From: Reticulascus tulasneorum
Lineage: Eukaryota > Ascomycota > Sordariomycetes > Glomerellales > Reticulascaceae
Length of the DNA: 64,000 nt
Direction of reading: 5' to 3'
NCBI GenBank assembly: GCA_001557505.1
Contig: LSAX01000003.1
Location: 4,402,001-4,466,000, forward strand
A program made the translations under genes and the position numbers. Numbering within the stretch: the first letter of the stretch is position 1; every line of letters begins with the position of its first letter. Shown here in pieces: positions 12,601-26,594 of the stretch. The notes under the pieces were generated by a model. The model did no database searches and had not been told where the DNA came from. It worked only from the letters and a program-made list of their open reading frames with translations.

Positions 12601-15600
12601 TCTTCTTAGCTATTTAATATATAACTTTTAAAATTAAGTATATATTAAGATCTTCTAGGTTTACGATTATCTTCTTTTTGTACTTTTCTTTTTCTTCTTT
12701 AAGAGGTGTTAGGTTAAGGTTTAAAAGTAAGTCTATAATATCTTTATCTTAGTTTTTTTAGGTTAATATCTTATCTTCTGGTTTTTATTATTTATTAGGA
12801 GTTTTAATAAACTTCTTTAATTTATATTTTAAATATATAGATCTTTTCTTTTTTCTTTGTTAAAGGATTTTAATCTATAGAACGTGTTATTTAAGGTTAC
12901 TAATTTAATCTTATAAAGTCTTAGTTATTTTAGCTTAAGCTTAGAACTTCTACTTTTATCGAGAGATCTGATTATATCATAGATTAATATTATATCTCTT
13001 AGAGTTAGCCTTTATTTATAAAGACCCCTCTTATGTTTTTTATTTTATTGTTCAGCTTAAGTCTTTTTTTATAATTAAAAAGTTTAATTATATAGTCTTA
13101 ATCTTTTTTGAGTTATATAATCGTTCTTATTCGTATTATTAATTTTTGATTAAGCATATAGACTATGTCTTATTTGAGAACTTTCTATATAATAATATTA
13201 ATCTTTATTAATATAATAGTTTTATAGTTATATATAAAGTAAAATAGAGTATACCTGGTTAGATTATAGATATATATATAGTTTATAAATAAGGCCGTTA
13301 AGAGAAATGCTAAGATATTTATATAACCTTAATTATATTAGATCTAAAATATCTTCGTTATTAGCTAATATCTTATTTTAAGGATTTTATTTATATAAAG
13401 GTGATATATTAAGGTAAGTTGTCGATATAAGTTATACTTTCTAATAAGCTTTATAATATATTTCTTATTTTCTAATCTTTTATTAATTATTAGCTTGTTG
13501 TAGATATTGTGGTGGTAGATGATTTCTTTAAATAAAAACTTCGTAATATATATAGACTTATTGTTTAAGAGATATCTTATTTCTAACTAATTAGTAAAAT
13601 GATCTCTGGTCTTTATTATTATCTATTTTTTTATGAATTATATATCTAAATAGATGATTTTAAATATTATTAATTATGTTTTAATCTATCCATAAGGTTT
13701 ATCTTATCTAAGGGTTAATATTTAGTATATTAGGTATATTATAAGAACTTCTTTAATTATCTAGTATATATTGTTTTAATAATATTTGTTAATATATAAT
13801 TTATATATTAGTTCTCTTATTTTATAATTAGTAATCTTATAACTATCCTTGATTAGAGATAGTTAATATTCTTTTTTATCTATTCGTCGATGAGGGGTAA
13901 AGTATTTATTTAATAGTTAAGTCTAGAGAAGTCTATTTCTGACTAAGAATTTATATATTTTCTTTTTTAATTTATCTTATTACGGCTTGGTAAGACCGGT
14001 TAGTATATTTAAAGTTATTAAGGTATATATAATCTATTTAAACTTTTAATCTTATATTTGATCAGCGTTAAGTATGTTAGATATTAGTCGTAGATCTTTA
14101 ATATCTATAACGTTAGGGTTTATAGTTAAGAAGAAGATTTATCTGTTGATAAAGTTATTAATATCTTCTTCGTTTTCTTTGTTAATAAGGTTAGAAAGGC
14201 TTAATAATTTTTAGGATAGTTTATTAGTTATTATATTCTTCGTCCTTAATATATATTTAACTTTAAAATCGAAAAAACGAATTTATATTATCTACTTTAA
14301 GATTAATACCCTTAAGAGATCTAATGTTATATTATTAAGCTATAAAATAAGTATTTTAATATTGGTTTTTAATAAAAAATAAATATTATAAAGGTAATTC
14401 TTAAGCTTTTTTAAAGATATTAAAACTCTTCTTAATTTAAGTTTGCTTATATTATAAACGAGCTCCGGCCTTTTCTATATATTATTTTTATATTAAGTTA
14501 TTTATCTTTTCTTATTAAAAATAAATTAGCTTAATATTACTCTTTAGCTAATATGATTAACGTTTATATAGAAGTATGTTAGCTTTGATCTAAGCTTATA
14601 TATTAATGTGATAAGGATTAAGGTTTTTATTAATCGTTATTTAAGTTAATTTATTATTTATTTTTAGTCTACTTCTTAGATGAAGATGATATCTTTTTTT
14701 AAAAAGAGCGTAAATAACTTAACGATAATTATAAAGTTTTATACTTAATAATAATAAAATATAATAATATTTAAGAATAATCGGACCTTAGTAATATCTT
14801 TATAGAGTTCTTACTTTTTGATCTTAATGATCTTTATTTTTTCTAGTTTCCGACCTAACATCTTATAGATATACCTTATTAAGATTGTTGATTTTTAATA
14901 TTATTAAGATTTCGCGTCTGTTATTATATAGTTTATTAACTTGACGTTTATAAATATTTTGTCGATGTTAATGATATATTTTATAATATATCTTTTTATT
15001 TTAAGCTTAATTAGTTTATTATTATAAATAGTCTTTAGCCTTTTAACCGTAATATTATCTAAGAAAGCTTAGTAGATTTTAGATATAAGGTTATATAAGA
15101 TCTTAATAATAATATATATAAATTAAGTAACTAAGTTAATAACTTTTTATAATAAAGTATATATTTAGAAAAACCCTATTAACGTTATAAATATTATAAA
15201 GTTTCTATTTTCTTTATTAAAGTTAACTTAGTTGTACTTAGAGAAGAAATTAAGTAGGGATATTAGTTTATATATAATAAAGTCTTTTAAGAATTTATTA
15301 ATGTTAAGAAAGATGAAATTATCTTTAATAATTATAACGTTAATCTTTATAATAAAGTTAATTAGCCTTATCTTATTAACTTTTTTATAAACGAAGAACT
15401 AAAGGTTTTTATAAAAGGTATAATTTCCTTGAGAACTTTTTTTTAAGGTGTTTTTTAAATATCTAAATAATTATAACTTTTAACATTTTTAAGATTAAGA
15501 TATCTTTCGTTTATTATATTTTATATAATATTATCTTTATCTTCTGTTATAATATAATAATAAGGTTTAACTATCTATATTTAGAGAAGTTTTACATAAG

Positions 15601-16500
15601 AGCTATTTCGTAGTTAAAGAGCATAGTTTTAAAAAGTTTATATTCTTTTTTATATAAATATTTAAGAGAGTCTAAGATAGGTTAAAGTTTTTTTTTTATA
15701 AGACGACTTTTTAGCTTAATTATTAAGAACTTAGAGGTAATTAGGCTAAGATAGAGAAGGTCTTATTATTTAAAGAGTTTTCTTATCTCTTTAAGCTTTT
15801 TTATTTTCTATCTTATATCTTTTTCTAATATTAATCTATTAGAAAGAATATTATCTATAAGATAAACCTTAATCTCTTTAGGTTTATAAGTTTTTAATAT
15901 TTACCTTTATATTTTCTTAATATTTCTTTTATTTTATAATTATAAGATCTTTAATCTTATTTTCTTAATTTTTTTCTTTTTTAGCTTTTTAAACTTTTTA
16001 TCTTCTAAATAACGAATTTTTATTTTAATAAGATATATTTTTATTAATAACTTTTCTTCTTTCTTTTTTGTTAATTAAGGTTATCTTATTATCAAATTAC
16101 CTTTAAGGTATATAATTATTAAGTAATTACTTCTTTTTTATATATTATTATCTTTTTAGCGATTTGGTAATAAGTATATTTTAAGTTATAATATCTAAAT
16201 ATTATTATGATTTTATAGATTTAAGGTAATATAATATTATATATAAGTTTTATTAATAATTTTATAATATAGTAAGCTTAATTAAAAGAGATATAACTAA
16301 GAAAAATATCGTTAAACTTTATTTTTTTAGTTTTAAGGTTTTAAGACTAATATACCCTTAGTTATTTCCGCTAACTTCGTTTTATTAATAAGATTTTCTT
16401 TTAGAAAGATTATTATCTTTAGTTTTACGTCTTTCATTATCTTAGTCTTAGTTAAGGTAAACCTTTTTTATATTAGTTATTTTAGATTTTATTATAAATC
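12600..16500 (-). pseudogene. Gypsy pol relic: reverse transcriptase and integrase
   Basis: The minus strand carries gypsy enzymes in normal order. Reverse transcriptase lies at about 15,400-14,930: a VYKKVNKIRLIN start, a LNFFSKYN stretch equivalent to the family's LDFFSGYD, and the catalytic block FLDN (usual FLDD) at 15,053-15,064. Integrase lies at about 13,970-13,220, with a segment resembling the HGIPK-to-VERGH region and a terminal TRYTLFYFIY like the family's STGYTPFYLIYG. C-terminal integrase sequence continues to about 12,600. The FLDD-type motif is common in one fungal gypsy group. Stops occur throughout, mainly at codons derivable from Gln, Trp or Arg by RIP. Frame boundaries are approximate. 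Confidence 0.75.
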
Positions 16501-19500
16501 TTACTGGTATAAGAAGATATATTTATCTAATAATAAGGTTAATAAAGATAATATTATGAAAGTAGCTTAACGTAAAGGTTGTTTATAAAATAAATAATAT
16601 ATTAAGTAGGAAATCGTAGTTATAGTTCTTATTAGATAAGATTTAGATAATTATCTTAGTCTAATATAGACTTATCTAGATATATTTTTTTATATATCTA
16701 ATTATTCTTAAGCTCTGATTAGGTATAAGATTATTTATTATGAATATTAAGTTCTCTATATAGTTTATAAGGCTAAGCCTCTTTGTTACGGACTTTCTTA
16801 TTAGATTATACTAGGTTTTAATATTAATAATAATAAGAACTATCTTTCTTAGTTTATTAATTTTAAATCTTAATCTAATTTCTAAAATAATCTATAGATT
16901 AATTATTAAAGATATTACGGAATTCAAAGATTAGGCTAGGTCTGATTAGGTTAATATAAAGATTACTCTTATTATTATTATCATAATATTATCTTTATCA
17001 TCTATTACCTTTTATTTTTTAGTTCTCTTTTAAAAAAACCTCTTTATTATATTTAATTATAACGTTTTAATAAACTTAGGCATCTCTAAACGTATTACCT
17101 TTAACTAATTACCTACTACCGCTTAAAGCTAGGTTATCTTTATATCTCTAAACATTAAGATAATTATATAAACGTTTTTCATAAGTAGCTTTATTATTTA
17201 TATATCTTTTTATTTCTTAATATTATTAACGACCTTATATATAACCTCGTTATTACTAAATATTAATCTAAGGTCTAAGATATACTTTATATTAATACCT
17301 AAACCGATTTCTTCTACGTTATTTGTTCTAAGAGAGGTAAGCTTACTTAACTTTTCTTTAGAAGTCCTTTTTAGAGCGGACTTCTTTTTTAATATTTCTA
17401 CATTGTTATAAGCTCTATTTTAAGAAAAATAAGTTGTTTAAGCTTGATTAAGAATAATTAAGCTTATTTTGCTTTATATCTTATTGTTAAACCTAATATT
17501 TCATAATATTTTTAATAATAGTAATAATTAGTTATAAAAAGTTTGTTAATAATTAAGAATTTTAGATTAAGATTAAGTAATTAAGAATATATTCCTTAGG
17601 TTATTCTCTATTTCTAATATAAATCTAGCTAAGATAAAAGCTATATTTCTTTTAATTAATGATTATCTTTAATTAAGGTTTTTTATATTTTCTAACCTTT
17701 ATTTCTATATTCTCTTATAGTTAAGATATTATAATATTTATTATTATTATAATCTAGAAGATCTACTTCTGATTTATCTAGTAATCGTTTTTTTATTTAA
17801 GAAACTATTTATATAATCTTTCTTAATTATATAATCTAAAATATATTCTTCTTAAATATTTATATTAACTTTTATATAATATTTTCCTTTATAAAAAAAG
17901 ATCTTCTTATCTTTAAAGTTAATTAATTAGTCTATATACTAAATTAATATATACCTTAGCTTTCCGTAATAAGTATAATAACCTTAGCGAGGGAATTTTA
18001 AATACCTATTTCCTTAATTATCTTAAAGACTTTTTGAACGTTCTTTTTAGACTAATTAAGTATAAAAGATAATCCTTTTTACGAAATTATATTTAATTAT
18101 TATTTTTTATAAGTCTTTTTATTTCTTTTTCTATTTTATAGATATTTTTTTAGCTTTAATATTAACTTTTAAGATAAGGCCTTTTATTTGTTTAGTAAGC
18201 TTATCTATCTTTTTATTAAATTTTTTTTTTAAAGATAATAATAAATCGTTTAATATCTAATTAAGGTTAATCTATCATTTCTTATTTAATTTCTTTTTAC
18301 TTTTATCTAACTTAAGGTTACTAACTACTTAATCTTTGATTATTTTATAAAACTTTTTTAGATACCTAAGTTATCTAAGATTAATAAAGTTATTTAATAA
18401 TAATTTCTAAGTTATTTTCTTAAAGATCTTTTTATAATAGATAATATATATAACCTTAGTTATCTCTAAGTTAGTTATAATATTACCATCTACTTTTAAG
18501 GTTTTTCATTTATAATCTTTAATCTTCTATAAAAGTTTTATTATTTCTTTTAGGTTTTTAATATCTTCTTTTATAATCTTTATCTTTTTAATCTTATTGA
18601 GAAGTTTTTATAATTGATTAAGGTTTATAACTTTAAACTTTTTCTTAAATATTATTTTTATTTCTTCTTACATAATATTATCTATGATATATACCTTAAA
18701 GATCTTTTTAAACTTTAAGTTAATATATTTTATTACGTTTTCCTTCTTCTGATTATTAATCTATATAATAAGTTCTATTTAGCTTTTATATTTATTTAAG
18801 AACTTAATAATCTAGTTATTTATAAATCTTAGAGTTCTAGATAACCTTAGAAAAGTTATCTTTATTAACTATATATAGATAATCTTATTTTTTAATATTC
18901 GTTTTTAATTATTAACTATTATAATATCTATAAAAGCTTTTTATTAGTTAATATTAATTATAAACTAAGTTAGATTAAATATATATAGGTTATCTAAAAG
19001 AGAAAGGAATTAACTTATAAGGTTATATAGTTATAAAACTTCTTTCTTAGTCTTTTTTAGTTTATCTTTAATATTAAAATTTTTTATAATATCTAGTAGT
19101 TATTATAAAATATAATCTTAGATATCTATAAAAACATTCTTAACTTTTATTAATAACCTTAATATAGAGATTCTTAATATCGATAAATTAACTAGATTAA
19201 AAGATAAGCTTAATAAGTCTTTTAAACTCTTTTTCTAATTAAGTTTTAGATTATCTTTTAGTTTTAATATTATATTATTAAAATAAGCCTAATCAAGGTA
19301 AGCCTATATCTTCTTAATTATCAACTATTAGTCTACCTCCGCTAGGTATATTATAACCTATCTTGCTACTTATATTACTCTTTATATCTAAAGATTTACT
19401 ACTAAGAAGTTTATTATTCTAATCTATAATACGATAAGCTATATTTTATAATTAATTATATTAACCTTATCTTAAATATTATGTTTTTCTAATATTTATT

Positions 19501-20848
19501 TAGGCTTAATTAGGTCTAGATAAATGTTTATATATAATATAAACATTAGTTATTATTTTTAATAAAGATTAATATTTATATAGTAAGTCTTAACTACGTT
19601 ATGAACTATTAAAACCTTAGTCTTCTTAATATTTAATATCTTAAATTTCTTATTAAGATCTTTCTAATTAATTATAACCTTTATAAAGTTAATATTTCGC
19701 TTTTATTAGTTATTATAAATGATTATTTTAAAATCTTCTTTATCTTTCATCTTTAACTTTTCAGTCTTAATATAATTTCTAATTAATAAGCCTACTTATT
19801 ATGTTGTTATTATCTTACTTATTTTACATAAAGATAATATTTTCTTCAAGATTTTTAATATTCCTATGATAGTATATCCCTGATTAGGTCTATCTAAGAT
19901 TTAGAAATATAGTTATTTGTTATTAATTAGTGTTTTTCTATATAAATAAGTATAATTAGATTATTATGTCTGTATTATCCTTTTTATTAATTATTATTAA
20001 AGTTTATAATATAATAAAAGCTTTTCTAAAGCTTAGAAAGGTATACTTATATAACGATCTAGTCTGATCAGGTTAAATTAATAAACTATAAACTATAAAT
20101 TATAAACTAAGGAAAATAAGGAAATTAGTAAGTTATAGATTACTCTACGTAGTTATTTAGACCTTAATAGTTCTATAAAAAGCTAGTCTAATACGTCTTA
20201 TAAGAGCTTAATATTTATTTATTAGTTTAACGTTAAGTTAACCGTTAACCTAATAAGTTATAAATATATCTATATATATAAAAGACGTCTACGATTTATC
20301 GAAAACTTATCTTAATATTTCTATAAATACGCTATATATATATATACTTTACGTGTAGTTTTAGAAACTAATAAACTAGTAAATTATAAACTATTCTATA
20401 TAATTATTTAAATATTAATAATTCGACAGAGAGCTTATTTAATATTTCCCGTAAAAGCTTAATATTTATCTATTAATTTAATATTAAGTTAATTATTAAC
20501 TTAATAAGCTATAAACTTATCTTCATATATAAAAGATATCTACGATTTATCAAAAACTTATCTTAATATTTCCATAAATACGTTATATATATATATATTC
20601 TATATATAGTTTTAGAAACTAAAAACGATTATCAACGTTTATAATAAATAATAAATTTACCTTAGCTTTTTCTTTAACTTAATAATACTTTTTATATTAT
20701 TAATAGACAAACTAATATATTATCCTATATACCTAAAACTTATTTCATTATTAACGTTTATTTAGAATATATAGAAATATCTAGCTATAATCTCTCTAAT
20801 TAAGTCTAATCAGTTCTTCCATAATATAGATCTACCTCTAGGTATTAT
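16500..20848 (-). pseudogene. Gypsy gag and 5' region, heavily degraded
   Basis: This lies upstream of pol and next to the 5' LTR, the place for gag and leader. Minus-strand translation near 16,680-16,960 gives a long hydrophilic stretch with few stops, but no diagnostic motif such as a zinc knuckle was secure. I assign it by position only. Confidence 0.45.
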
Positions 20849-21272
20849 TAAAATTAACCTAGGCTAAGTCATCTTATAATTATACCATTATAATTATTAA
20901 ATATTCTAATATATATAACCTAATATAATATATTAAAATAATAATATCTTAGCTATCTAGATAATTACGTAAGCGTAAAAAGTGTTTTATCCTTGATCAG
21001 AGATAGGTAGATCTAATAATATAATTAAAGTTTTTATAAAGTAAAAATTTATAAACTTATGATTTTATAAGATAACTTAATAATATAAATTTAACGATGT
21101 TACGAGGTATACCTATAAACGTGCCTCTAAACGTGTTAATAAAAGTTATAAAAATAACTAAATATAAAAAAGATTAATAATTAATATATACGTAAGCATG
21201 TGTTTAGGCCTGATCAGGTTAGCTATAATAGGTTCATAGCAAAACGTATTTACTTTACCTTACCTAGTTTTA
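20849..21272 (-). repeat. Gypsy 5' LTR (right)
   Basis: This is the 424-bp partner of 6,603-7,026. It keeps more G+C in places, such as GTAAGCATGTGTTTAGGCCT, showing that RIP hit the two copies unequally. Copia RNase H sequence resumes immediately to its right. Confidence 0.8.
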
Positions 21273-24200
21273 ATATGCTTAAGTTAAAAAAGATATCTTA
21301 AAAGAATTATTTAAAAATAGTTAATTTTTTTATTATTTTTTTAATATTAAAAAGCTTAACCTTTATAGTTAAAATAGTTATTATGTTTTATAATTTAACT
21401 TTTTAGATAATTAATTTGCTAAATAAGAATATAATATATCTTTAAGAAGAACGTTAGGTCTTAAGATCATTGGTAAAAGATATATTGTTAATTATAATTA
21501 ATATTTTATTAAAATTCTTATTAAACTTAATAGTTAGGAAGTATGTTATATAAAGGTAAAAGATAGTTTATTAAGCCGTTTTAAGATGTTTTTTCGATAA
21601 GTTTATTAAGAAATAAGTTAGTTATAATATAGCTTTTACTATGTCTAGCTTTATGATAATTATAATATATAATATCGACCTAATTATCTTTTAAAATAAC
21701 TTAATGTTAACATAGTTTATGAAGCTGGTATTTCTTATTATTAAGATCGTTAAGATTAATATTAATAAAAGTTTAAGATTATTATTAAAAAGATTAAATT
21801 TTATTATAATCTTTTTAATATATATATTATAATAAAACTAAATTTAGCGTTATTATTAATCTTTAAAAACTCTGATATTTAAAAATTATAATAAGTCTTT
21901 TTTGTTATATATTTTATATTTCTATTTAAACTTCTTAATTAACTTATCAGCCTTAGGCTTATCGTCTAGCTTATATAAGACTAAGATATTATCTATATAA
22001 AATAATATAAATATCTTATTATTAATAAAGATATATAATTCTTTTATTAAGTTAGTTAATCTTATAGCTTTTAACGTTATAAAGAGTTTTTTATATTATA
22101 AAAATAATAATTTCTTTAATCTATATAATATCTTATTAAACTTAATATAGATATTTATATTACCTCTAAGCTTATCTAATAGTTTAAAGCTAAAGTCTTT
22201 AAACTTATTAAGTAGTTTATAAAAAACTTATCTATTAATCTTATTAATTAAGTTATTTAAGAACGTATTTATAACATCAAATTACCTATATTTAAGATTA
22301 AACCTTATATAGATTATTATTATAAATCAGAATGAACGCGCTATAAAAGTAGCCATATATATTTATCTAAATATATTAGTTTTTTAAAAGTCTTTATATA
22401 TATAGATATAAGCTTTATATTTATTAAGGTATTTATTCTGATCAAACTTATAAATAAATATCTATTTTAACGGTAGAAAGATCTTTAAGGCTTTTATTTA
22501 GTAGATTGCTTATTATGTCTTTTTATAGATAAGATTATAGATCTTATTTTAATAAGTTTTTTTAAATTTTTTACTTTTTTTATATATATAAAGGTTTTAA
22601 TATGTCTAAGATAGCTTAATAAGGTTATTATGATGTGGACGTTATTTTATCTTTATTATGGTTATGAATATTAATTAGATTATTTCTAATAGAGGTTTTA
22701 TTTAGCCGTTTATATTATAGAAATTAGTAGATAGAATATAGTTGATAGATTATATAAGGTCTTAGTTAGTTTATTAGTTTATTTTCTGTTATCTTATTTC
22801 TTATTTCTTTTTTATTTTGATTTTAATTTGTTTATTATATTAAAAAGGTTAATTAGACTTACCGTTTTTCTGTTATTTATTAAAGGATTTATCTTAAAGG
22901 TTAATATTACGTTGAAAAAGATGATCTATCTTGCTCTTTTATAGACTATTTAAGTTTAGTTATTTTATGATAATAATATTATTAACTAAGCTATCTAGTG
23001 AGAAATTAGTTAATCTTTCTATTATCATTAATATATATATTCTTAAGTTTTATAACTTTATGGTTTAATCGATTATTATGTTTATTAATATTTTGTATAT
23101 TAGCTTAGGCTCTTTATTAATAATTAGAACGTTTTCACTGTTAGACAGAGTTAATATTAAGTCTAAAGTTAGAAATCTTATAAAACGTAAGTTTTTATTA
23201 TATAATTTAGCCAGTGTCTTTAAGTTTGTTTTTATTTTTAAATCTTAATTAACTATCTTTATGAGAATATAAATAATTTTAGACTTTATCAAGTTAGCTA
23301 TCATTGATTTGTTTTATATAATTTTTAAGGTTAGTTTTATAACTTAATATATATTTATAAATTTATCTATTTTATATTAAAAAGCGAAGATATCTAAGAT
23401 ATTTAATATCTCTACTATCGGCTTATATTAATCGATATATAAAACCTTTTATATTTTATTATCTAGGTTAAAAAAGATTCTTTTATTAAATTTAATATTA
23501 TAAGTTATAATTACTTTATTAAAAACTAAAATCTAAATATAATATATATTAATAATTTTATATTTAATTAGATATCTGATATATATTTTTACTTAATATT
23601 TAAATATAATCTTATCTTTCTTTTATTTAAAGATTATCTTTAAAAAGTATATATGATAATTATATATATAAATCTTATTTTAATTAAGGTGTTATATTGT
23701 TTATAATATTATTATTAAGATTTAACTTATAGATTATTAACTATAAAACTATTTATCTTATATTTACGTTAGACTAAGTTAGTAATTTTGTTATTAAGGA
23801 GAATAATTATATAGAAAGATTATAACTAACTAAATCTTTGGTTATAAGTTCGTTAAAAGCTGTAAAGTAAGATTTATTATATAAGCTTTTATCTTAATCA
23901 TTTTATTAACGTTCTCGATGTTATTATTTAATTCTTTTGTATAAATAAAAGTAAGTTTGATATTAATACTTTCGTCTATGGTTTATATTTAGAAAGATAA
24001 CCTCTATTATAAACTATTATTAAGTAATAATTTCTTATTATCTATATAGATCTTATAGATAGATAATTTATAATATTAATAGATATAAGCTTTAAAGTCT
24101 AAGATAATATTAAACGTGTTAGTCTTTCTTATAAATATAAAAGTTATAATATGTTTATTATATTTGTCTTTAATTAATAAGATATACTTATATCTATTAA

Positions 24201-26350
24201 AGCTGTCTTTAAGTTAAAATAGGTTGATAAAGATCTTTTAGAACGGTCATACTAAGCGGTTATTTAAAAAAGACTTTAAGATATATTAATAATTATATGT
24301 TTGGCTATAGAAGGCGTACTTTTTTTGTTTAACGCCGCAGATTTTGATTTTTGTTAAGTTTTATATAAACTTCTTAAGTATAAATAGGTTAAGATAATTA
24401 GTTTGTTAATATTATAAGAGAGTTATAATTATTTATATTCTTATATCTTATATTCTTAATAGTGGAAAATATTACCTTTGTTATTAGAACTTATTAATAT
24501 TAATATAAATAGAAAACATTATAATAAAAGGTTTAAACATATAATAAGAAAGAAAATCAATTTTAATATAATTTATAATAATAAAGTAATATATATCTTT
24601 TAAGGTCTTAAGAATAACGTTATTTATATAAGATGATTTATAATAGAGAGTTATATCTTATTTATAGATATAATAACCTTAGATCTATAAAAAATACCTT
24701 TTAATAAAATTAATATAAAAACTTAAGATATATATTATATTATAAAATATTATAAAATATATAAAAAGGTTATCTAGGCCGCTTAAAAAGTTCTAAAAGA
24801 CTTATTTACTTTATCTAGTTATAATATACGTTATATTATTTATAAGAACTTTATCTTAACAATCTAAAGGTTTATATGATTTTAATATTAATAAGTCGAA
24901 AAAGTTAATAATATGTTTTCTTTTGTAAATATCTTATAAAGTTAATTTTATAAATAGATAAAGCTTATTAATAAAGAAGATAGACGATAAAATGTTAATG
25001 TTATCTATTATATATTTTCTTAATAAAGGTTATATTATAACGGTTAGATATAGATATCTAATATTCTTAACGGTTATATTATGATAATTATTATAACCTT
25101 TATCTTTTTTCTTAATATAAACCTTATTAATAAAAGCTTTCTACCTTAGCTAGCTAAGGGTACCTCTTGCTTTCTTGATTAGGTCTTTATTTAGCTTATA
25201 AATATGCTTGTTAATATTTTTATTTAAAAAAGCTTAACTAACTATATCGTATATTTAGAGTTTTTATAGATATCTGTTTTAAAAGTTATAAAGGTATTTA
25301 TATAGTTACTTCTTTGTTTTATTAAGTAACTTATTAAAGGTCGTGTAGATAGATAAAGTTTAATAGGCCGGATAGGGAGTTTCTAATATTACCACGATCG
25401 TCTTCTTAAGATTATATCTAATATTTTTAATAAATATTGTTTTTATGTTTTATAAGGTTTAGTTTTAACAGTTAATATTATTTTAATAATTAATATAAGT
25501 CTATTATGTTTATATAGGTCTTAATAACTTAGTTATATCTAAAAAGTCAAATATTATGATTTCTCTTTAAATTTTAGTAATATTATATTACTCTGTTTTA
25601 TTATATATAAGCTCTTAACGTTAATATTAGTTTTTATAATTAACTTTTTATAGATTAATAATATGAAATATTATTTAGTAAGCTATTTAAGCTTAACGAT
25701 TATCTTCTTAGTTTATAATAAAGACTAATCATTAAAAGGTGTAAAAGGTAATATAGATATTTTTATCATAGATTATTAAGTTATATTATAATTTATTAAT
25801 AATCTTCTAGATTTATTTTATAAAGTTATTATATATAATCTTTTATTAAATCTATTTTTTATATTTTATATTATATATATATTAATAAGAAATATATAAA
25901 ATATAAACTTTATTGTTAATAAGATTCCTAAGTCTAAGCTTTATCTTAATAAGTTATATAAGTAATAAGGCCGAGGATAAAGCTGACGACGTAGTTATTA
26001 TTATAACTTTATTTTGTTTATCAACTTATAATATAACCTCTTTAAAGATTACCTTAAGAAAAGGTAGCTTAAAGCTAATCTTAGGTATTTTATCTGTTTT
26101 ATCTAGATTAATATATTTAAAGATATTATCTTCTTTCGCTTAATAATAAAATATTATATATTATACCATCTAGTTAGCTAGCCTATTAAAGATAATATTA
26201 ATCTCCTTAATATTAACTATCTTAAGAGAGAAAGAACCTATTAAATTACCGCTCATAGAGATAAACTAATAAGTTTTATAATAAAAAAAATAAAAGAATA
26301 GACAATTAAATAAAATCCTAACTTTAAGGTTAATATTTTAAAGTTATAAC
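21273..26350 (-). pseudogene. Copia gag-pol relic (right piece) with reverse transcriptase
   Basis: The minus strand shows a clear Ty1/copia reverse transcriptase. It begins near 22,480 with a KYLNKYKA stretch, has the first catalytic block LDVINTFLN at about 22,256-22,283, and a FILFYIDNILVLY stretch whose YIDN, at 21,988-21,999, replaces the family's YVDD. The beginning of RNase H, with a TTISTIKVKLF stretch equivalent to the family's TTSTTEAELLALS, runs down to the gypsy insertion at 21,273. Further upstream (to about 26,350) should lie gag, protease and integrase, but I could not place those domains firmly. Numerous stops and RIP substitutions make it nonfunctional. Confidence 0.75.
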
Positions 26351-26365
26351 AACCAGGCTTATAAC
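26351..26365 (-). promoter_or_regulatory. Copia primer-binding site, initiator-Met tRNA half-molecule type
   Basis: The bases directly inside the 5' LTR read AACCAGGCTTATAAC on the plus strand. The anticodon region of fungal initiator tRNA contains CAGGGCTCATAACC. Allowing for C-to-T and G-to-A changes, these agree over about 11 positions. Copia-family elements are known to prime from a half tRNA-iMet, so position, strand and sequence all fit. Confidence 0.6.
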
Positions 26366-26594
26366 TATGGCACTTAACTAGGTAAGACGGCGACGTATCT
26401 ATAAATATATATAAGAGGATTAATTAAGCCTACGGCTAAAGAGGCTCCTTATGGCTGAGGGCTATCTCTTTAGAGCTATATAGACCCCTCTAGGCCGGCA
26501 TCGGCAATGTATTGACCTCCAGGGGCGTTGATATGAGACGCCAAGAAATATCGAGAAGTATCCAGGTCAGGGGGCTGTCTGACCAAATGCCACA
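26366..26594 (-). repeat. Copia 5' LTR (right), half mutated and half intact
   Basis: This is the 229-bp partner of 6,010-6,238. Its left part carries RIP changes, but from about 26,446 to the end it keeps normal composition, for example CCTCTAGGCCGGCATCGGCA, where the partner has only A/T. The edge of the RIP-mutated block therefore falls inside this LTR. Confidence 0.88.

Larger units (their letters stand above)
6603..21272 (-). mobile_element. Nested Ty3/gypsy LTR retrotransposon, about 14.7 kb, RIP-inactivated
   Basis: Two 424-bp direct repeats (6,603-7,026 and 20,849-21,272) bound the segment. They align end to end with almost only transitions, and both begin TAAAAT and end GTTTTA, compatible with RIP-altered TG...CA ends. 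Minus-strand translation of the interior reveals gypsy reverse transcriptase and integrase. It sits inside the RNase H domain of the copia element, so it is the younger insertion. A 4-bp ATAT duplication at 6,599-6,602 and 21,273-21,276 may be its target site, though in such A+T-rich DNA this is weak. At 14.7 kb it is roughly twice the usual gypsy length. Confidence 0.82.
6010..26594 (-). mobile_element. Ty1/copia LTR retrotransposon, RIP-inactivated, interrupted by a nested gypsy element
   Basis: Two LTRs of identical length (229 bp) bound the element, with terminal TGTGGCA/TGCCACA after allowing for RIP and a perfect 5-bp target duplication. Removing the nested gypsy element leaves about 5.9 kb, normal for Ty1/copia. 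Minus-strand translation shows copia reverse transcriptase (about 21,980-22,500) and RNase H, split between 21,273-21,460 and 6,300-6,602. A primer-binding site like the initiator-Met tRNA anticodon region lies next to the right LTR. Every open frame is broken by stops, so the element cannot move. Confidence 0.9.

Noticed and set aside
1..26000. Mitochondrial DNA or centromeric satellite as explanation of the A+T-rich blocks
   Set aside because: Recognisable LTRs, LINEs and transposases with transition-only differences point to RIP-mutated nuclear transposons. No mitochondrial gene was seen. A centromere remains possible but is not shown by sequence.
25913..26143. Plus-strand open frame of 76 codons
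   Set aside because: It runs against the minus-strand copia element in RIP-mutated DNA and has no motif.
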